NCBI GenBank assembly: GCA_949987705.1
Contig: CATLJY010000254.1
Coordinates: 62,001-126,000, forward strand
Length of the DNA stretch: 64,000 bases
DNA from: Thereva unica
Lineage: Eukaryota > Arthropoda > Insecta > Diptera > Therevidae
Reading direction: 5' to 3'
The translations under genes and the position numbers were made by a program. This document shows, piece by piece, positions 32,727 through 43,799 of this stretch (the first letter of the stretch is position 1; each line of letters opens with the position of its first letter). A model generated the notes under the pieces. It was not told the DNA's origin, did not search any database, and saw only the letters and a list, made by a program, of their open reading frames with translations.

Positions 32727-32737
32727 GAAGGGGGCAA
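32727..32737 (+). promoter_or_regulatory. Polypurine tract
   Basis: GAAGGGGGCAA lies directly between the ORF stop and the 3' LTR. It primes plus-strand DNA synthesis. Confidence 0.85.
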
Positions 32738-33210
32738 TGTGATGATTATGCGCCATCTGTTTGTCGAGAGGATGAATCAACGATTTTCGGTTGTTGTCTG
32801 AACTAAGAATTTATGTAATAAACTAACGAGCGATAAGCGAAGACAACTTCAAGCTGGTCGAAACTAAAAGAAGTATAGAACATACCACAAGGAACCAGAA
32901 AATGAAGGTTCCAGAAAGTAGACAAAGGTGGAGCTGCCTATATAAAAGCGCCTGGCAGCCGCTATCGAGTCAGTTTTGATTATAAAGGCGATACAAGTGT
33001 TCCAAAGTGAAAAGTGGTGATTTATAGTGAAATAAAAAGCGATAATTAGTGCGAAATATTAAATTTGCTAGTGATTATAGTGAACTCTAAGAATTGTGTT
33101 TGTGTTATTAAATTGTGTTTTGTTTCGTAATAAATAAATTTTGTGTGGATAATTAAAAAGTGTATTCCTTAATTAATCCTACGAATCCGTTAAGCCGTAA
33201 AAACGTTACA
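32738..33210 (+). repeat. 3' LTR
   Basis: Differs from the 5' LTR at one base that I can see (AAAACGAAGG there, AAAATGAAGG here near 32902). Confidence 0.93.
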
Positions 33211-33929
33211 ATATTTTTGATCCAAGCTTGTACCAATACACATTTCTAAAGGAGTAACATAGTTTGGCATATTTTTAAGAATTTTCTCCCGTTTGTATTT
33301 CGAAGTAATTTTTTTTATTTATTTTCAGTGTGTATATGAGACAAAGAAATTATTTCTGTAAAAAGTTTTCTTTGATTTTTGTCAGTAATGCATTGGTTTA
33401 AATTGTTATTTAAAGTATTTTCGTATTCGGATATAAATTCTATAAATAATTCACAAATGTTGTTGACATTTTTATGTGTTAAGTTAAAATTATTTAGTGA
33501 TTTCAGCAATTTCGAATAGAAGTTTTCAGAGAGATCACTGTTTCCTAAACTTGTATTTTTATTATTGTGATTTGAAAAATCTGTTGAAATTCTAGTTGCA
33601 TCAAATTTTGAAAAATTTTCATTTGAAGAATTATTATTAATAGTTTCACTACTTTCCTCCTCTAACTGTGAATTCTCGATGTCCATATTAATAATATTAT
33701 TTTTCTCCTCTTCATTTTCTATCGTTTCAGATTTCTTAAATTTACATTTTAATGCATGCCTTCTTAAGCCACTAAAAGTAGCAAATGTATGTGTGCAAAA
33801 TTTTGAATTGACACATTTTAAAGTTAACATAGCACCTTCCTGCAACTTATGAATTTTTCTCAAATGATATATTATGTTTGAGAGTTTTAAGTAAGTACTT
33901 TTACATAAATAACATTTAAAATTCTGCAT
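33211..33929 (-). pseudogene. EnSpm/CACTA-like transposase, N-terminal part
   Basis: Starts at ATG 33929. Two zinc-finger-like motifs: CYLCKSTYLKLSNIIYHLRK..H at residues 5-25 and C..KFCTHTFATFSGLRRHALK to ~65. An acidic linker follows, then a helical stretch (FSKLLKSLNNFNLTHKNVNN-like). A stop at 33315 in ENK is followed one frame away by KYKREKILKNMPNYVTPLEM. Together with the A-run there this suggests a 1-base slip. The reading then meets the Gypsy insertion at 33211 and continues at 29477. The 20-base gap to the companion gene upstream leaves open that both were one spliced gene. Confidence 0.78.
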
Positions 33930-33948
33930 ATTTGAATTCTGATTGATA

Positions 33949-36002
33949 TTAACCTGTAGTATTTGAAGTCAATCTGTGGTAAATTTCTTGAGATCGTTTA
34001 GATGGTTTATTTATGTTATTTTTATAACCAAAACTTTCGAAAAATATTAAGAAGTGTTTAAGGGATTTGCTATAATGCAAGTCAAAAACGTAGTGGATTT
34101 TATAAAACAAATCAAAAATTTCCTTAAAAGTAAAATTTGTAGGTATGTTTATTAGTTTACCCTGGACAACAATGTAGAATTGCTCTATTGCTGCTCTGTT
34201 TGGTCCTCTTGCCAATATAAAGGGATAAATATTAGTAAAATTGTTTTCGTCCCCAAGATTATCCTGAAAGTGTTTTTATTTAAAATCTAATTGTTATGTT
34301 ATTTTCTTATTTCATTTACCTTTGTGAAGTATATGAAACTGTCTACTTGTTGAGGAAAGGTAGAACGATTTTTGGATAATTTTCCCGATGGAGTTTCTGG
34401 CAAAAGTTTCAATAAACAAAAAAATGTTAATATTGATCTTGCCCAGTTTGGTTCCGCCAATATTAAATCAGTTTCCTTGTAGCCGAAAGACTATGCGACA
34501 TCAAATATGTTGTTACAAAGGGTTTCAAAAAAGGTATTCAATTCATGAGAAAATTGTTCAGTATTCGGCCATCGTAGATCGTATTCAAAAAGAATCTGTA
34601 AATAACCAAAAGCTCTATGAATTTAAGTACTGCAGTTGATATACAAATAATTTACCAATGTGGGATCCACAAAGAAAAAGGGAAATGTTTCTTGTAAATC
34701 TACACTAGGTTTTAAAAGCAAGTTCCTCCTGATATCAAGGGTTGAAATTAATTTTTGCTTTATTCTGTCATTTTGAGCAGGTGCCACCGCATATTTTAGA
34801 AAAATCAAATCGTCTTCTTCGCTTCCGAAAGAGTCTCCTTCTGCGTCACTTGAACAAGACAACTTCTGTTTTTTATACGTCCCCTCCTCTTTTTCAATTG
34901 CTCTGCTTTTTGACTGCTCGTTTTTTAATTTAGTAATCAAATATCCCTCTTTTCCATCAAAAAAAAGGTCCTATTAATTGAAATTTTGGTAAATATTATG
35001 AATGTTTAGAACTTGGAATTAGACGAAGGTAAAATGCACGCCGAGCTAAACTAAACATTTCTAAGGTTTTCTAAGGAACTTATCTACCGTGTAAAAAAAG
35101 AATTAGGTGTAATATATATATTATATTAATGAAAAAAAAAAAAAAAAAAATATTATAATAGAGTTCTAGTTGACTATCGTTTCTAAAACTCAGGCCTGGC
35201 GGCTAAAATTTTTAAATTAATACCTACAATTCCACCCAATTTGCTATCCTTTGTTTTATAAGCTGGAAAAAGTTTTATACATGCATGGGCTACAGCAGTT
35301 TTTTCTTCTTTATTAGGATAGAGTCCAAAATTTTCCTCCATAAAAGCTACCGCAAGGCTAACAAACTTTCTCCTTGCTTTATCTGTTAAAGCTGAATTAT
35401 TTTCATATTCGCTTAGTATATAAGATGAATTATTTTTAATAATGAATGATTTAAGAGCCTATGATAAAAGTTAACTTAATTTATGATAAATTAGTATGTG
35501 TTGTTAATTAAATTACAGAACTAGTGGCAACTAAAGATGGTCCCATACAAGCATTCATTCTCAAAGGCACACCAGGATGATCGGACTTGCATAGGATATT
35601 CATTGCTCGATCTTAGATATACATAATTATAAGAAAAATGTAATTTTTAATGAAAAATTCCATAATATGATTATATTGCTTTGAAATTAAAGTCGAATTT
35701 ATGTCAAAATCTCCTTTTAATGGAATATTCCTCTAAATTTTTTTTAAGAAATTCAAAGGTGATATATTTCTGAAATTGAGAATACTCGATATTCTGAATT
35801 TCGTCGCAGTATGACAGGAGTATAACATTAATTTAGAAAAATATTAATCTGCTATCGTACCAGTCTTAAGAACTGCTTTCAGTCCAAATTGATTTGAAGT
35901 AAAAGTACTCAACACATCTAAAAAAATCTCTTCTGGAATGCAATAACCGTCTTGGTCCTCAAAGTGTGAAAACTCATTCAAATCGAAATTGAATGCTCTC
36001 AT
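33949..36002 (-). pseudogene. Companion gene of the EnSpm-like transposon, 6 exons
   Basis: Hand-built model on the minus strand: exons 36002-35861, 35611-35517, 35458-35228, 34970-34656, 34595-34320 and 34263-33949. All introns are GT-AG and all joins are in phase, giving 457 codons plus stop. Readable blocks: RAFNFDLNEFSHFEDQDG, KSDHPGVPLRMNACMGPSL, LTDKARRKFVSLAVAFMEEN, DLFFDGKEGYLITKLKNEQ and RGPNRAAIEQFYIVVQGKL. The last blocks resemble the SAMD3-like proteins next to EnSpm transposases in fish. One in-frame TAG lies near 34495 (after NIFDVA). Function unknown; by analogy a DNA-binding or regulatory partner. The stop makes this copy probably inactive. Confidence 0.7.
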
Positions 36003-36646
36003 AGCTAAGATTCACAATATTTGAGTACTTAACTGGACACTGGCTCAATAAAGGAGGTGTTGATTGGCGAAAAATGGCCTTTACCACCTCACCTCCTATT
36101 ATAATTACCTGCTTCAACAAAATTGGAGCAAGTTAATCCAGCTTGCTCCCCTTTTACAAGAATATATTTCTTTTCATTTCTTGCTGCAATCCTGGCAAAA
36201 TATGTTGTCATGTTAGAAAACTTAGTTTTGCACATAACTTTTAAAACCACTGCACTAATTACTTCACTGCACATGCGTCCTATCACTGACCAAGACTCAC
36301 TCAGAATGACGAAATAACGAAAATGCGCATTTGTCAACGACTCTACCGCTTATTTGGAATAGATTTTAATCTTAGGCTGGAGTAAATTGTAAATTTAATC
36401 TTCTCTACGATTACATATTAATAAAAGGTGAGAGTAGAGAGATTTTAATACTTAAGTGGAATACTTTTTACTCCTTAAGAGCATTAAAGTAATGCATTTA
36501 CGTCTGTATGCATTAAATATTAATCCTAGTTTTTATTAAAATTGTTGCAATCTTTTCAAAAGAGTAAAATTTAACACCGAAATATATTAAAATTAATTTT
36601 AATCCAGAACGGGACTTAGAATATTACTCCCAAATTTTTCTCTGTG
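36003..36646 (-). other. 5' region of the EnSpm-like transposon
   Basis: Contains the right terminal repeat and, presumably, the promoter. Bases 36089-36337 are open on the minus strand but show no known motif. Confidence 0.4.
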
Positions 36647-36970
36647 TAGCCGGAGGGCCATCCTTACTCGCTTAATTGATCAACTCATGATATCCACTAT
36701 TATATCTGAAACAAAATTTGATACCAATAGCACCTTGCATAGTGGAACAGATAAACTCGTCAAATTATTTCCATAACAATGCATTTAATGCTCCTATATA
36801 CTATACATTTCTAAACGCCTTAAAACTAATCGCTTTACTTTCAACAACAAGTTCGTCAGATATCTAAACTTCGATTTTCTGACTTCTAGACAAAAGTTTT
36901 GTTATGTTTTCTATCGCCTATATACTGAATTAATCATCTCAAATACTAAAATCCTTATATTATGACAGTA

Positions 36971-37583
36971 GGGGAGCGTGGGGTGAGCCGGGACGGTTGC
37001 GTGAACCGGGACAGTGCTTTTTTAATTGTTGTTAATGTTTTTATGTTGGTAATTCTTAGTGAATTATGTTTGTATTGGCCCTCTACATTATTTTATGAGA
37101 ATTGAAGGTCAGCGCCTGCATCACTTTATTAGTAAAGATTGTTAATAAATATCGACACTCCACAAAGTTTTATTTTCTCGGAGTTTAAGGAAGCCTAATT
37201 TTATGGTTTTTAAGACTAAAACAAAGGTAAGCTAATAAAAAGTATTCGTTAGTATGTTATCTTTTAGAGTTAACATGGAATTTGTGATAACCTCAAAAAA
37301 TGTGATAACCACGCGTTTGTTTAAAAAACATAAACGCCACTTTCACCTGCTCTTTCTATCGTGTCCCGGCTCACCCCACGATTTTTCGGAACTGCCGATT
37401 TGACATTTTTTTTAAACGATTAGAAATTATTGAAAATATAAAGTAATAATATTAAAAGTGACAAATAATGAAAGGTATTGAAACCATCTGCAGGATAGGA
37501 TGTCAAAATAAGAAAAAAAAATTGTTTATTTAGGTTTTATAAGGCCTTGAACAAAGTGTGTCCCGGCTCACCCCACGCTCCTC
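36971..37583. mobile_element. Tc1/mariner-type MITE, 613 bp, TA-flanked
   Basis: Ends GGGGAGCGTGGGGTGAGCCG (left) and the reverse complement with one change (right), flanked by TA at 36969-36970 and 37584-37585. The same ~20 bases occur a third time inside at 37361-37380, in the orientation of the right end. TA duplication and this tip suggest a mariner/pogo-type non-autonomous element. No transposase. Confidence 0.85.
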
Positions 37584-37585
37584 TA

Positions 37586-40060
37586 CATATTTCAGTAAAA
37601 AAACTAAGTGATTAACTTTGTATCTAATCTCTATACGGCACTAATGTCGGAAAAAATAAACGAAATTTCTGTCTATCAAAACCTGCTAAGGGTTCCTCAC
37701 TTATTATACCTTTTTCTCAAAAAAAAAAAAAAAATCCAAAATGGTTACTTCACAGATAATAATAACTACCTCTAATACGAAAGCGTCGTTTCTGGCTTAA
37801 CAAAAGGAAGCTAGTTAAATTAAATACATAAAAATATATCAGAAAAAAAAGTTAACTCGTGGCCTATACATCAGCCATTTTCTGTAAATTCCTTTTCTTT
37901 GTGCTGTGCGTACATATGGTCTTACACAAATTCCTCATACATGTTATCGTTTTGTGACCACTTATATTTACAGTTTAGATATTTAATATATATAGACATA
38001 CGAATTTAATAAGGATTCTCCTGAAATTTAGTTAATATAATGGTACTATGATATGATTTAATTCAACATACTTAACTCATAGCTTATCCACTACTAATCA
38101 AAATATAAATGTTTGCATGCAAAAAAATTTCTTAAATGCCCAAAAAAACTTATGAAATAAAAAATTAAAAAAAAAACATTTTTGGTTGCAACCTTACTAC
38201 TGTTAAATATTTCCCAATTATTTTAAACTTGGTCTTTCTCTTTATGCACAACAAAACGATTTATTCACCGATTTTCAGAACCAGTGTATCAATTCATATT
38301 TATTTTCGTTTCATGGCCAAGACTCCATTTTATTTTCTTTATAGATTCAAATTAAGATATTCTATTTTATTTAAACCGACAAACTAAGTTAGGTTCTATC
38401 ATTTAAATACTGTTAAGGTTAAACGTTAATGTACTATAACTAAGATATTTGTAACTCCCGTTTTAGCTCTCCTACTCCATTGATTAACTTAAACCGCTAC
38501 TCGAGTTCAGATATAAAGAAGATAAAATTCCGCTAAATTACAGTCTTTTTCCGTTTTTTTTCTTTGTTTTCCGCTTGAGCTACATACGATTCTAACGGTT
38601 TATTATGCACGAGCTCCAACGTGTCATTACATACAAATTTTCATATTTAGCAAATGATCGACAGAACAATTTCCATAATAACTTTCATTAAAATAATTTA
38701 CGGGAGATGCGATTATTAGGACAGCGTTTCTGTCCACATCTTCGACCTAACCTCACTTGTAAGTGGAACTAAATAGCACTTAATATATTTCACCTTGATC
38801 ATCCAGCGTTCAACTCGACTTATGATACTGCACCTAATACTGCATACTCCTCTTGATAAAAACAGCATCAATTTAGTTGCAGCCAATAGCACATTTTCCG
38901 CAGTTATTCGGCCTCCAGAATATGTATGCAAGCCGCCATGTGGACTCCGTGGCAAAAAAAAAATTCCTTCAATTTTTCACCTAATTTTTATCCGCAACCA
39001 TCCAGGGCCCGCACAAGGCGTCCGGTTAAGGGGTCTCCAGGGGTTCACCCGGTCGCCTTTTTATATTTCCAATTTGCAAAATTACTTTCTTTTGTCACAA
39101 TAAAAAAATATACTTTTGGAGCTACTTTTTAGACGATGTCCACTCGCACCTTCAACCAAAAACTGTCCTTTTCGCAGCCCACACTTTCTCATCTCCCGCC
39201 TCTCCAAAGCGGTACTCCGCTCACGCCATATATTTTTTTTCTTTGTTTTTTTTTTCTTTATGAACAATCTCACCATGTCCTACGACATTCACTCGTACAT
39301 GCACTGCTTCTCGTAAAGTCCATCGGTATGGGTGGCCAGCCGTCGTGCCGCGGGTTTTTTTTTTTGATGAGCTAGGAATTAACCTTTACCGTCGAGAAAA
39401 GTGCTGGTAGCTCGTCGACAATAAAGACCAGAATTTTTCCTGCATAATTTCTTAAAGGGGATTCGTTATTTTTGTCTTAGTGGCTGCGGTCAAGGCTACG
39501 GATGAGAAATCGGTGACAAATACACAATCTACTTAGTCGGAAATATAGGATTATCCCAGAAGGTTCGCAAAGATAAATGTATGAGAAAAAAAAAGTTGTT
39601 ATTTGGTGTATTATATGAAAGAATTCCGGTTGGATAAGATTCTAGTTTGGGGACCGAGGTTTCCGGTGGGGCTCCCCGTTCTTGTGCGAAGTGATACCAG
39701 TCTACCAGAGCGTCCGTTACAACGCGCGTCGTTTCGTAGCCGTCAGGAGAGAAGGGGCGCGAAAAAGATAAACGGAGCTCATTCTTTGCTTTCCGCTTAC
39801 GTCTATAGAACGGCTGAAGTTTTTACCTATAGCTGAGGGATTTTGAATTTATTTTAACATGAAATTGGAATTTATTTTAACATGAATGTGGTCCTAAGTC
39901 CACAAAACTGGAACTTAACACTTAGTTACTTTAAAATGAGGGTAAGCCGAGTAGTTTGGTATTGTACCAGTTGGTGTGACAGATTTTTTTTCATAGCGGT
40001 AATTGCCTAGATTTGGTGGGGACTAGTTAGATCCTTTTTTAGAATTCAGTGGCCTTTATG
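37586..40060. other. Long stretch without recognisable genes
   Basis: AT-rich to 38690. From 38700 to 39840 there are more C-rich and G-rich patches with several open frames of 60-100 codons, none resembling a known protein. A poly(A) run lies near 37720. It may be LTR or leader sequence of a large retroelement interrupted by the units to the left. Confidence 0.3.
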
Positions 40061-40132
40061 AGGCACGTGTGGCTCGACCCACCCCTGAAATTAAGAGTCT
40101 CATGCTTTTCCGACTGAGCTAGTGGAGCAGGT
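40061..40132 (-). pseudogene. tRNA-Lys(CTT)-like pseudogene or SINE head
   Basis: Minus strand reads CTAGCTCAGTCGGAAAAGCA (D arm), TGAGACTCTTAATTTCA (anticodon arm, CTT) and GTGGGTCGAGCCACAC (T arm lacking one T). The acceptor stem is poorly paired. This matches eukaryotic tRNA-Lys but is damaged. Downstream to about 39980 there is ~80 bp, then an A-rich end, as in a tRNA-derived SINE. Not a working tRNA. Confidence 0.7.
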
Positions 40133-40511
40133 GGAGCAGATACCAATCGGCGTAGAGTCATATGAATGCCTGAATTGACGACGTACGCCTCGGAGGCGTC
40201 ATTGCTGGAGAAATGAAGGGAAGCTAACACTGTGGTAGCCGCAGGGAGAAATCTATGGAAACGGATCAGAGTGTGCTCGGATCCGGATAGAGCTCACCAT
40301 GATGTGATCTAAACGATCTGAGGAAGAATTTTTGGGAAATTTCTGCGGTACCGTTGCTGGTGGCTTATAGTGTGTTATAGCCTGGAAACTTGGTCACTGT
40401 CTACTAAGTTGAGCAAGAAGGTGTACCATCCGCTAGGGAAGCTACCTAAGCGGACCTCGTCGGGTACCCTATTATTAACCGGTGGAAATTAGTAATACCG
40501 GTTTTTTTTTC
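40133..40511. other. Non-coding flank of truncated piggyBac
   Basis: No gene is seen. The piggyBac reading ends at about 40512 beside a T9 run, so this is the truncation flank. Confidence 0.4.
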
Positions 40512-41439
40512 TTAGCCATGCCATACAGTCGACAAAGGTGCACGTTTCGGGTCGATCATTTCAGGTGGGAGGAACGCTTTATTCTTGCGGACAGTGCCCA
40601 CATACCCCAAGCGCTGATGCATAAAATGTATTGCCAAATCATACGTCGAGAAAAAATTGTCCGCGTAAATGGTACGGCCGGTGTTTACGTATCTGCCAAC
40701 GAGATTTAATACCACTTTTTGACCTTGATTGGTTTCACGGAGAGCACCTAGCAGTTTTCCCGTATATATGATTCCCTTCAATGGGTAATGGGTGATTGAG
40801 TCACACAGCCACCACACCTTGATGCCATACTTCGCAGGCTTACTCGGTATATACTGAGTGAACCGAGTCCGTCCACGATATGGAAATAGTTGCTCATCAA
40901 CGGTGAGATTAGCATGCGGAATGTAGGCTCTTTCCAAGTTAGACATCAACATTAGCCAAACATCATCGATTGCTGCCGATTTGCTGGCAAGAAGGCGTTC
41001 TTCACGAGTGTTGCCGTTATCGAAGCGGATGAACCTTGTTATTTCTCGAAATCGCTCGAGCGACATGGTAGCTTTGTAGATGTCAAAGTTGTATTTAGCC
41101 CACAATTCTTTTGTTGGCTGCGAATTGGCATTGAAAGCACCAGCAAATGCCATGCAGAACAGCTGCAGCTTCCACCGTTTCATTATACAAATCTCCGGTA
41201 TCGCTGCTGTCTTCGCTATCACCTACCTCCAATTCAATTTCATTTTCGACGTCGGAAGCTACATCATTCGGTACATAGTCGTCGTCGTCCACATCATCTT
41301 CATCACTCTCATTGCCCAAGAACTGTGCGATTTTCTCATCGAGAGCCAGTCGTTGGGCCTCAGTGACATTTCCACGATTTCTGCGCTCCAATAAATACTT
41401 CAATGCCTCAATCTCATTAGCATCGCGATTAGGTACCAT
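40512..41439 (-). pseudogene. piggyBac transposase, frameshifted and C-truncated
   Basis: ATG at 41439 (MVPNRDANEIEALKYLLERR) starts an acidic N-terminal region (DEDDVDDDDY). The reading changes frame between 41222 and 41095. Then come LWAKYNFDIYKATMSLERFR, the first catalytic Asp in NLTVDEQLFPYRGRTRF, KYGIKVWWLCDS and the second Asp in YADNFFSTYDLA. It stops after APLSTVWHG at 40512. The third catalytic Asp, the C-terminal half and the cysteine-rich domain are gone. In life the enzyme cuts and pastes at TTAA. Inactive. Confidence 0.88.
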
Positions 41440-41665
41440 TTTCTTCACAAAACACAAAAAACAAAACACTCAAATTGATTTATTATTTGAAAGTTATAAA
41501 AACACATATATTTATCAATTACCAAGTATAGACACCACCACGTCAGTACACAAAAATTTATTACGAGCAATAATTATACAATCCTAATTATTGGTGCTTT
41601 CAAAAATTCAGCCTACTGCAGCAGTCGAAGCAGTCAAACGAATTCAAATGTTCGAAGATTTGAAC

Positions 41666-42586
41666 CAGGGGTTGAAACCGAAACGAATAAAGCTTACGAT
41701 TACTGTTACGGTTACACAATTTTTAATCGTTCGGGTTATGATTAGGGTTACGATTATTTATTTTTTAATGATTACGATTAATTTTTTCTAACCGGTTACC
41801 TAACCTGTTACACTAGAGTTATCATGAGGAATACCAATCAATTTCATGTTTATAACAAATTTAATTAAAAATCAAATTTTTTTAACATTTTTGGACACTA
41901 TTAAAAATATAAATTTCAAACTAACTACTCAAACCAATGCAGTTAAACCGAAAAAGTAGTTCGCTCGAATTAAGGTAATCGCGTCAACCAGAGCACCATC
42001 TGATTTCGCGCGAAGATGGCTGACAGTAAATTTTAAGCCAGAAAACAATCGTTCGACACTGGCTTGTGTTGCCGGACACCAATTACAACCCTAGCCAATT
42101 GTTACAAGATGGGTTGATTTCTTCTGTGTTCCAATATTTCAGGACGTTGGCACTCGATGACAAACGTTTGGTGCAAAATATTTCAGCAGCGTTTTGATAT
42201 CCACCCCGTTCCTTTGGTTCACAGACCATTAACGAGATTAGACTTTTTGTGAAGTAAGTTTTCATGTAAAAATGTTGAATGTCAAATTTTACACTTCACA
42301 TTTGTCACAATCTATTAAAAAGGCATTTTACTTTTCTTAATCGAGATTAGTCATTTGAAAACTTTCAAATTTGTTTCGTCTATTATTTCCTTTTATCTCT
42401 TTTCTAGGAACTCAGGTAACCCATTCGTAGAACCGATTAATAAGGGTCACAGAGTTATCGGTTAAGGTTATTGAAACCGGTTAGGAAAAATCCAACGTTT
42501 CGATTACAGTTATGATTACCGTTACTAAAAATAATCCTGTTATTAAATGATTACGGTTACGGTTGAGGTTACGGTTTCGACCCCTG
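41666..42586 (-). mobile_element. hAT element relic, 921 bp, with 8-bp target duplication
   Basis: Inverted ends CAGGGGTYGAAACCG. The flanking 8-bp repeat ATTTGAAC occurs at 41658-41665 and 42587-42594. Both are diagnostic of hAT. Both arms are rich in GGTTACGGTTA-like units. It retains the last part of a transposase gene, so it is a deletion derivative of an autonomous element. Inserted into piggyBac and therefore younger than it. Confidence 0.93.
41929..42265 (-). pseudogene. hAT transposase C-terminal (dimerisation) fragment
   Basis: Minus strand gives VLKYWNTEEINPSCNNWLGL and then, after a frame change near 42078, PATQASVERLFSGLKFTVSH, LRAKSDGALVDAITLIRANY and a TGA at 41929-41931. The ATQASVERLFS..K block is the hATC hallmark. 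The DDE region is absent. Inactive. Confidence 0.88.
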
Positions 42587-43009
42587 ATTTGAACAATTGA
42601 CGGAAACGACTGCTGCGGTCGTCTGAATTTTTGAAAATGCCCATATATCTCATACACCTCATATGAGGTCTGGCTAGACCTCATACTGTTGCATTCACGA
42701 AACAACATAAAAAGCAAAATTTATCAATGATAGAACAATTTTTTCGGATTTTTAGTTATTTCCTTGGGTTTGTCTCGTCGTGCATAACAAAGTCATGGAA
42801 CCATTCCGCTCTCCGCTGTCTTACAAAAAAGTAGCACACGTTCAAAAAGTCGAAAGGTCTGGCCAGACCTCATCCTGAATCCTAGGGTTAATAGGCGCCA
42901 GAGTGGGTGCCTCATTTCAAATTTGTCGTGGTCTCCTTTTTTACTTATTTTTTAATGTCGAATATTATTTCAACCAATTTTATAATATTATTTACTAAAT
43001 CTACGAAAC

Positions 43010-43799
43010 ACTATTAATAACGAACAGCAAAAATTTCTATGCGACTTCATGAAAGATCACAGCGATCTTGCGAAAGGTTTATTAAAAACTTCGCAAGGAA
43101 GAAAAACTTCAAAGGATTTATGGGGTGAAATCACTGGGAAGTTAAATGAAAAGGGGCCTCCAGTAAAACTACTGAATGAGTGGAAAAAGGTACAATTCTT
43201 ATTTAAATAATTTTTTTTCTAACCTAAGTCTAATTTTAGACATGAAGTGTAAAACCAAAGGCAAATTAAGTTTTAACAAAAATAATAAAAAGAAGACCGG
43301 TGGTGGTCCATACCAGGAAAAGCTCATTACTGATATGGATGAAAGTATGCTGGGTTAGAAGCCTCTGTTAGTGGGCTCAAAAACGTAAGAACTTTTGGAT
43401 GCATATTAGAACCGCGAGAAAGAAACCATGAACTCGACGGAAACATTTTTGAGGATGTACGCGACTTAGTTTGCGACAATGCAATATCTAGCCTTTGTCC
43501 AAATTTAGATTAGAAAATCAAGAAAACGAGACTCCAGAACTTGTAAATATAAACAAGCAAAATAGATCAATTAATGAGAAAGATAAATCTACAAAAAGAA
43601 AGAAGAATCTATGGAAAGATACATAAAAGCTACTGAAGAAATTAATATAAATTTAAAAAGACTTGTAGAAAAAACCAAAGAAAATCAGAAACTTTTAAAG
43701 CGCCAGAACGAAATTCATGAAAAAATATACAAACTAAAGAAACAAAAAATGGAAGATGAAAAAGAAAGAGGGTTCACAAAATTCGTGTTTAAAAAGTAA
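43010..43799 (+). pseudogene. Myb/SANT-like transposon accessory gene, decayed
   Basis: Reads EQQKFLCDFMKDHSDLAKG, TSKDLWGEITGKLNEKGPPV and LLNEWKK, a Myb/SANT-like DNA-binding domain (Myb_DNA-bind_5 type). An apparent intron follows (GTACAA...TTTTAG, 43189-43239). Then come KCKTKGKLSFNKNNKKK, a frame change, ECILEPRERN-like text ending in a stop near 43515, and a C-terminal coiled coil (LKRLVEKTKENQKLLKRQNE) to 43799. Such proteins accompany Harbinger and related transposons and bind element ends. It lies between the piggyBac TTAA and the nuclease-like gene and has no transposase of its own nearby. Confidence 0.7.

Larger units (their letters stand above)
29478..33210 (+). mobile_element. 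Young, internally deleted Gypsy element (3.73 kb)
   Basis: Two 473-bp LTRs (29478-29950 and 32738-33210) with one mismatch that I can find flank a primer site, one long ORF and a polypurine tract. Target duplication is ATAT (29474-29477 and 33211-33214). It interrupts the EnSpm-like transposase in opposite orientation. Removing it with one ATAT rejoins that reading. It is a recent, complete but non-autonomous insertion, because RT, most of RNase H and the integrase core are missing. Confidence 0.93.
27152..36646 (-). mobile_element. EnSpm/CACTA-like (CMC) transposon, ~5.8 kb net
   Basis: Left end CACAGAAAAATTTTGGG and right end CCCAAATTTTTCTCTGTG form imperfect inverted repeats with the CACWG-type tip of animal EnSpm elements. 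Between them lie two minus-strand genes: a spliced companion gene (36002-33949) and a C2H2/tnp2-like transposase (33929-28063). A 3.7-kb Gypsy sits inside the transposase. A matching 3-bp target duplication is not seen (ACA left, TAG right), so one end may have changed. Superfamily name is by motif recognition and not by search. Confidence 0.75.
40512..42887 (-). mobile_element. piggyBac element, 3' end lost
   Basis: The 5' tip is at 42887, reading CCCTAGGATTCAGGATGAGG on the minus strand, next to TTAA 42888-42891. CCCTAG after TTAA is the classic piggyBac end. AGGTCTGG(C/T)(C/T)AGACCT palindromes lie subterminally near 42856 and 42663. The left TTAA end is missing. A hAT relic sits in its 5' untranslated region. 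Confidence 0.82.

Noticed and set aside
40061..40132. Functional tRNA-Lys gene
   Set aside because: One base is missing from the T loop and the acceptor stem does not pair.
36646..40500. Continuation of the 26695 LTR unit beyond the EnSpm insertion
   Set aside because: Some strings resemble the 2.7-kb unit, but the match is too weak to claim by eye; an alignment would decide.
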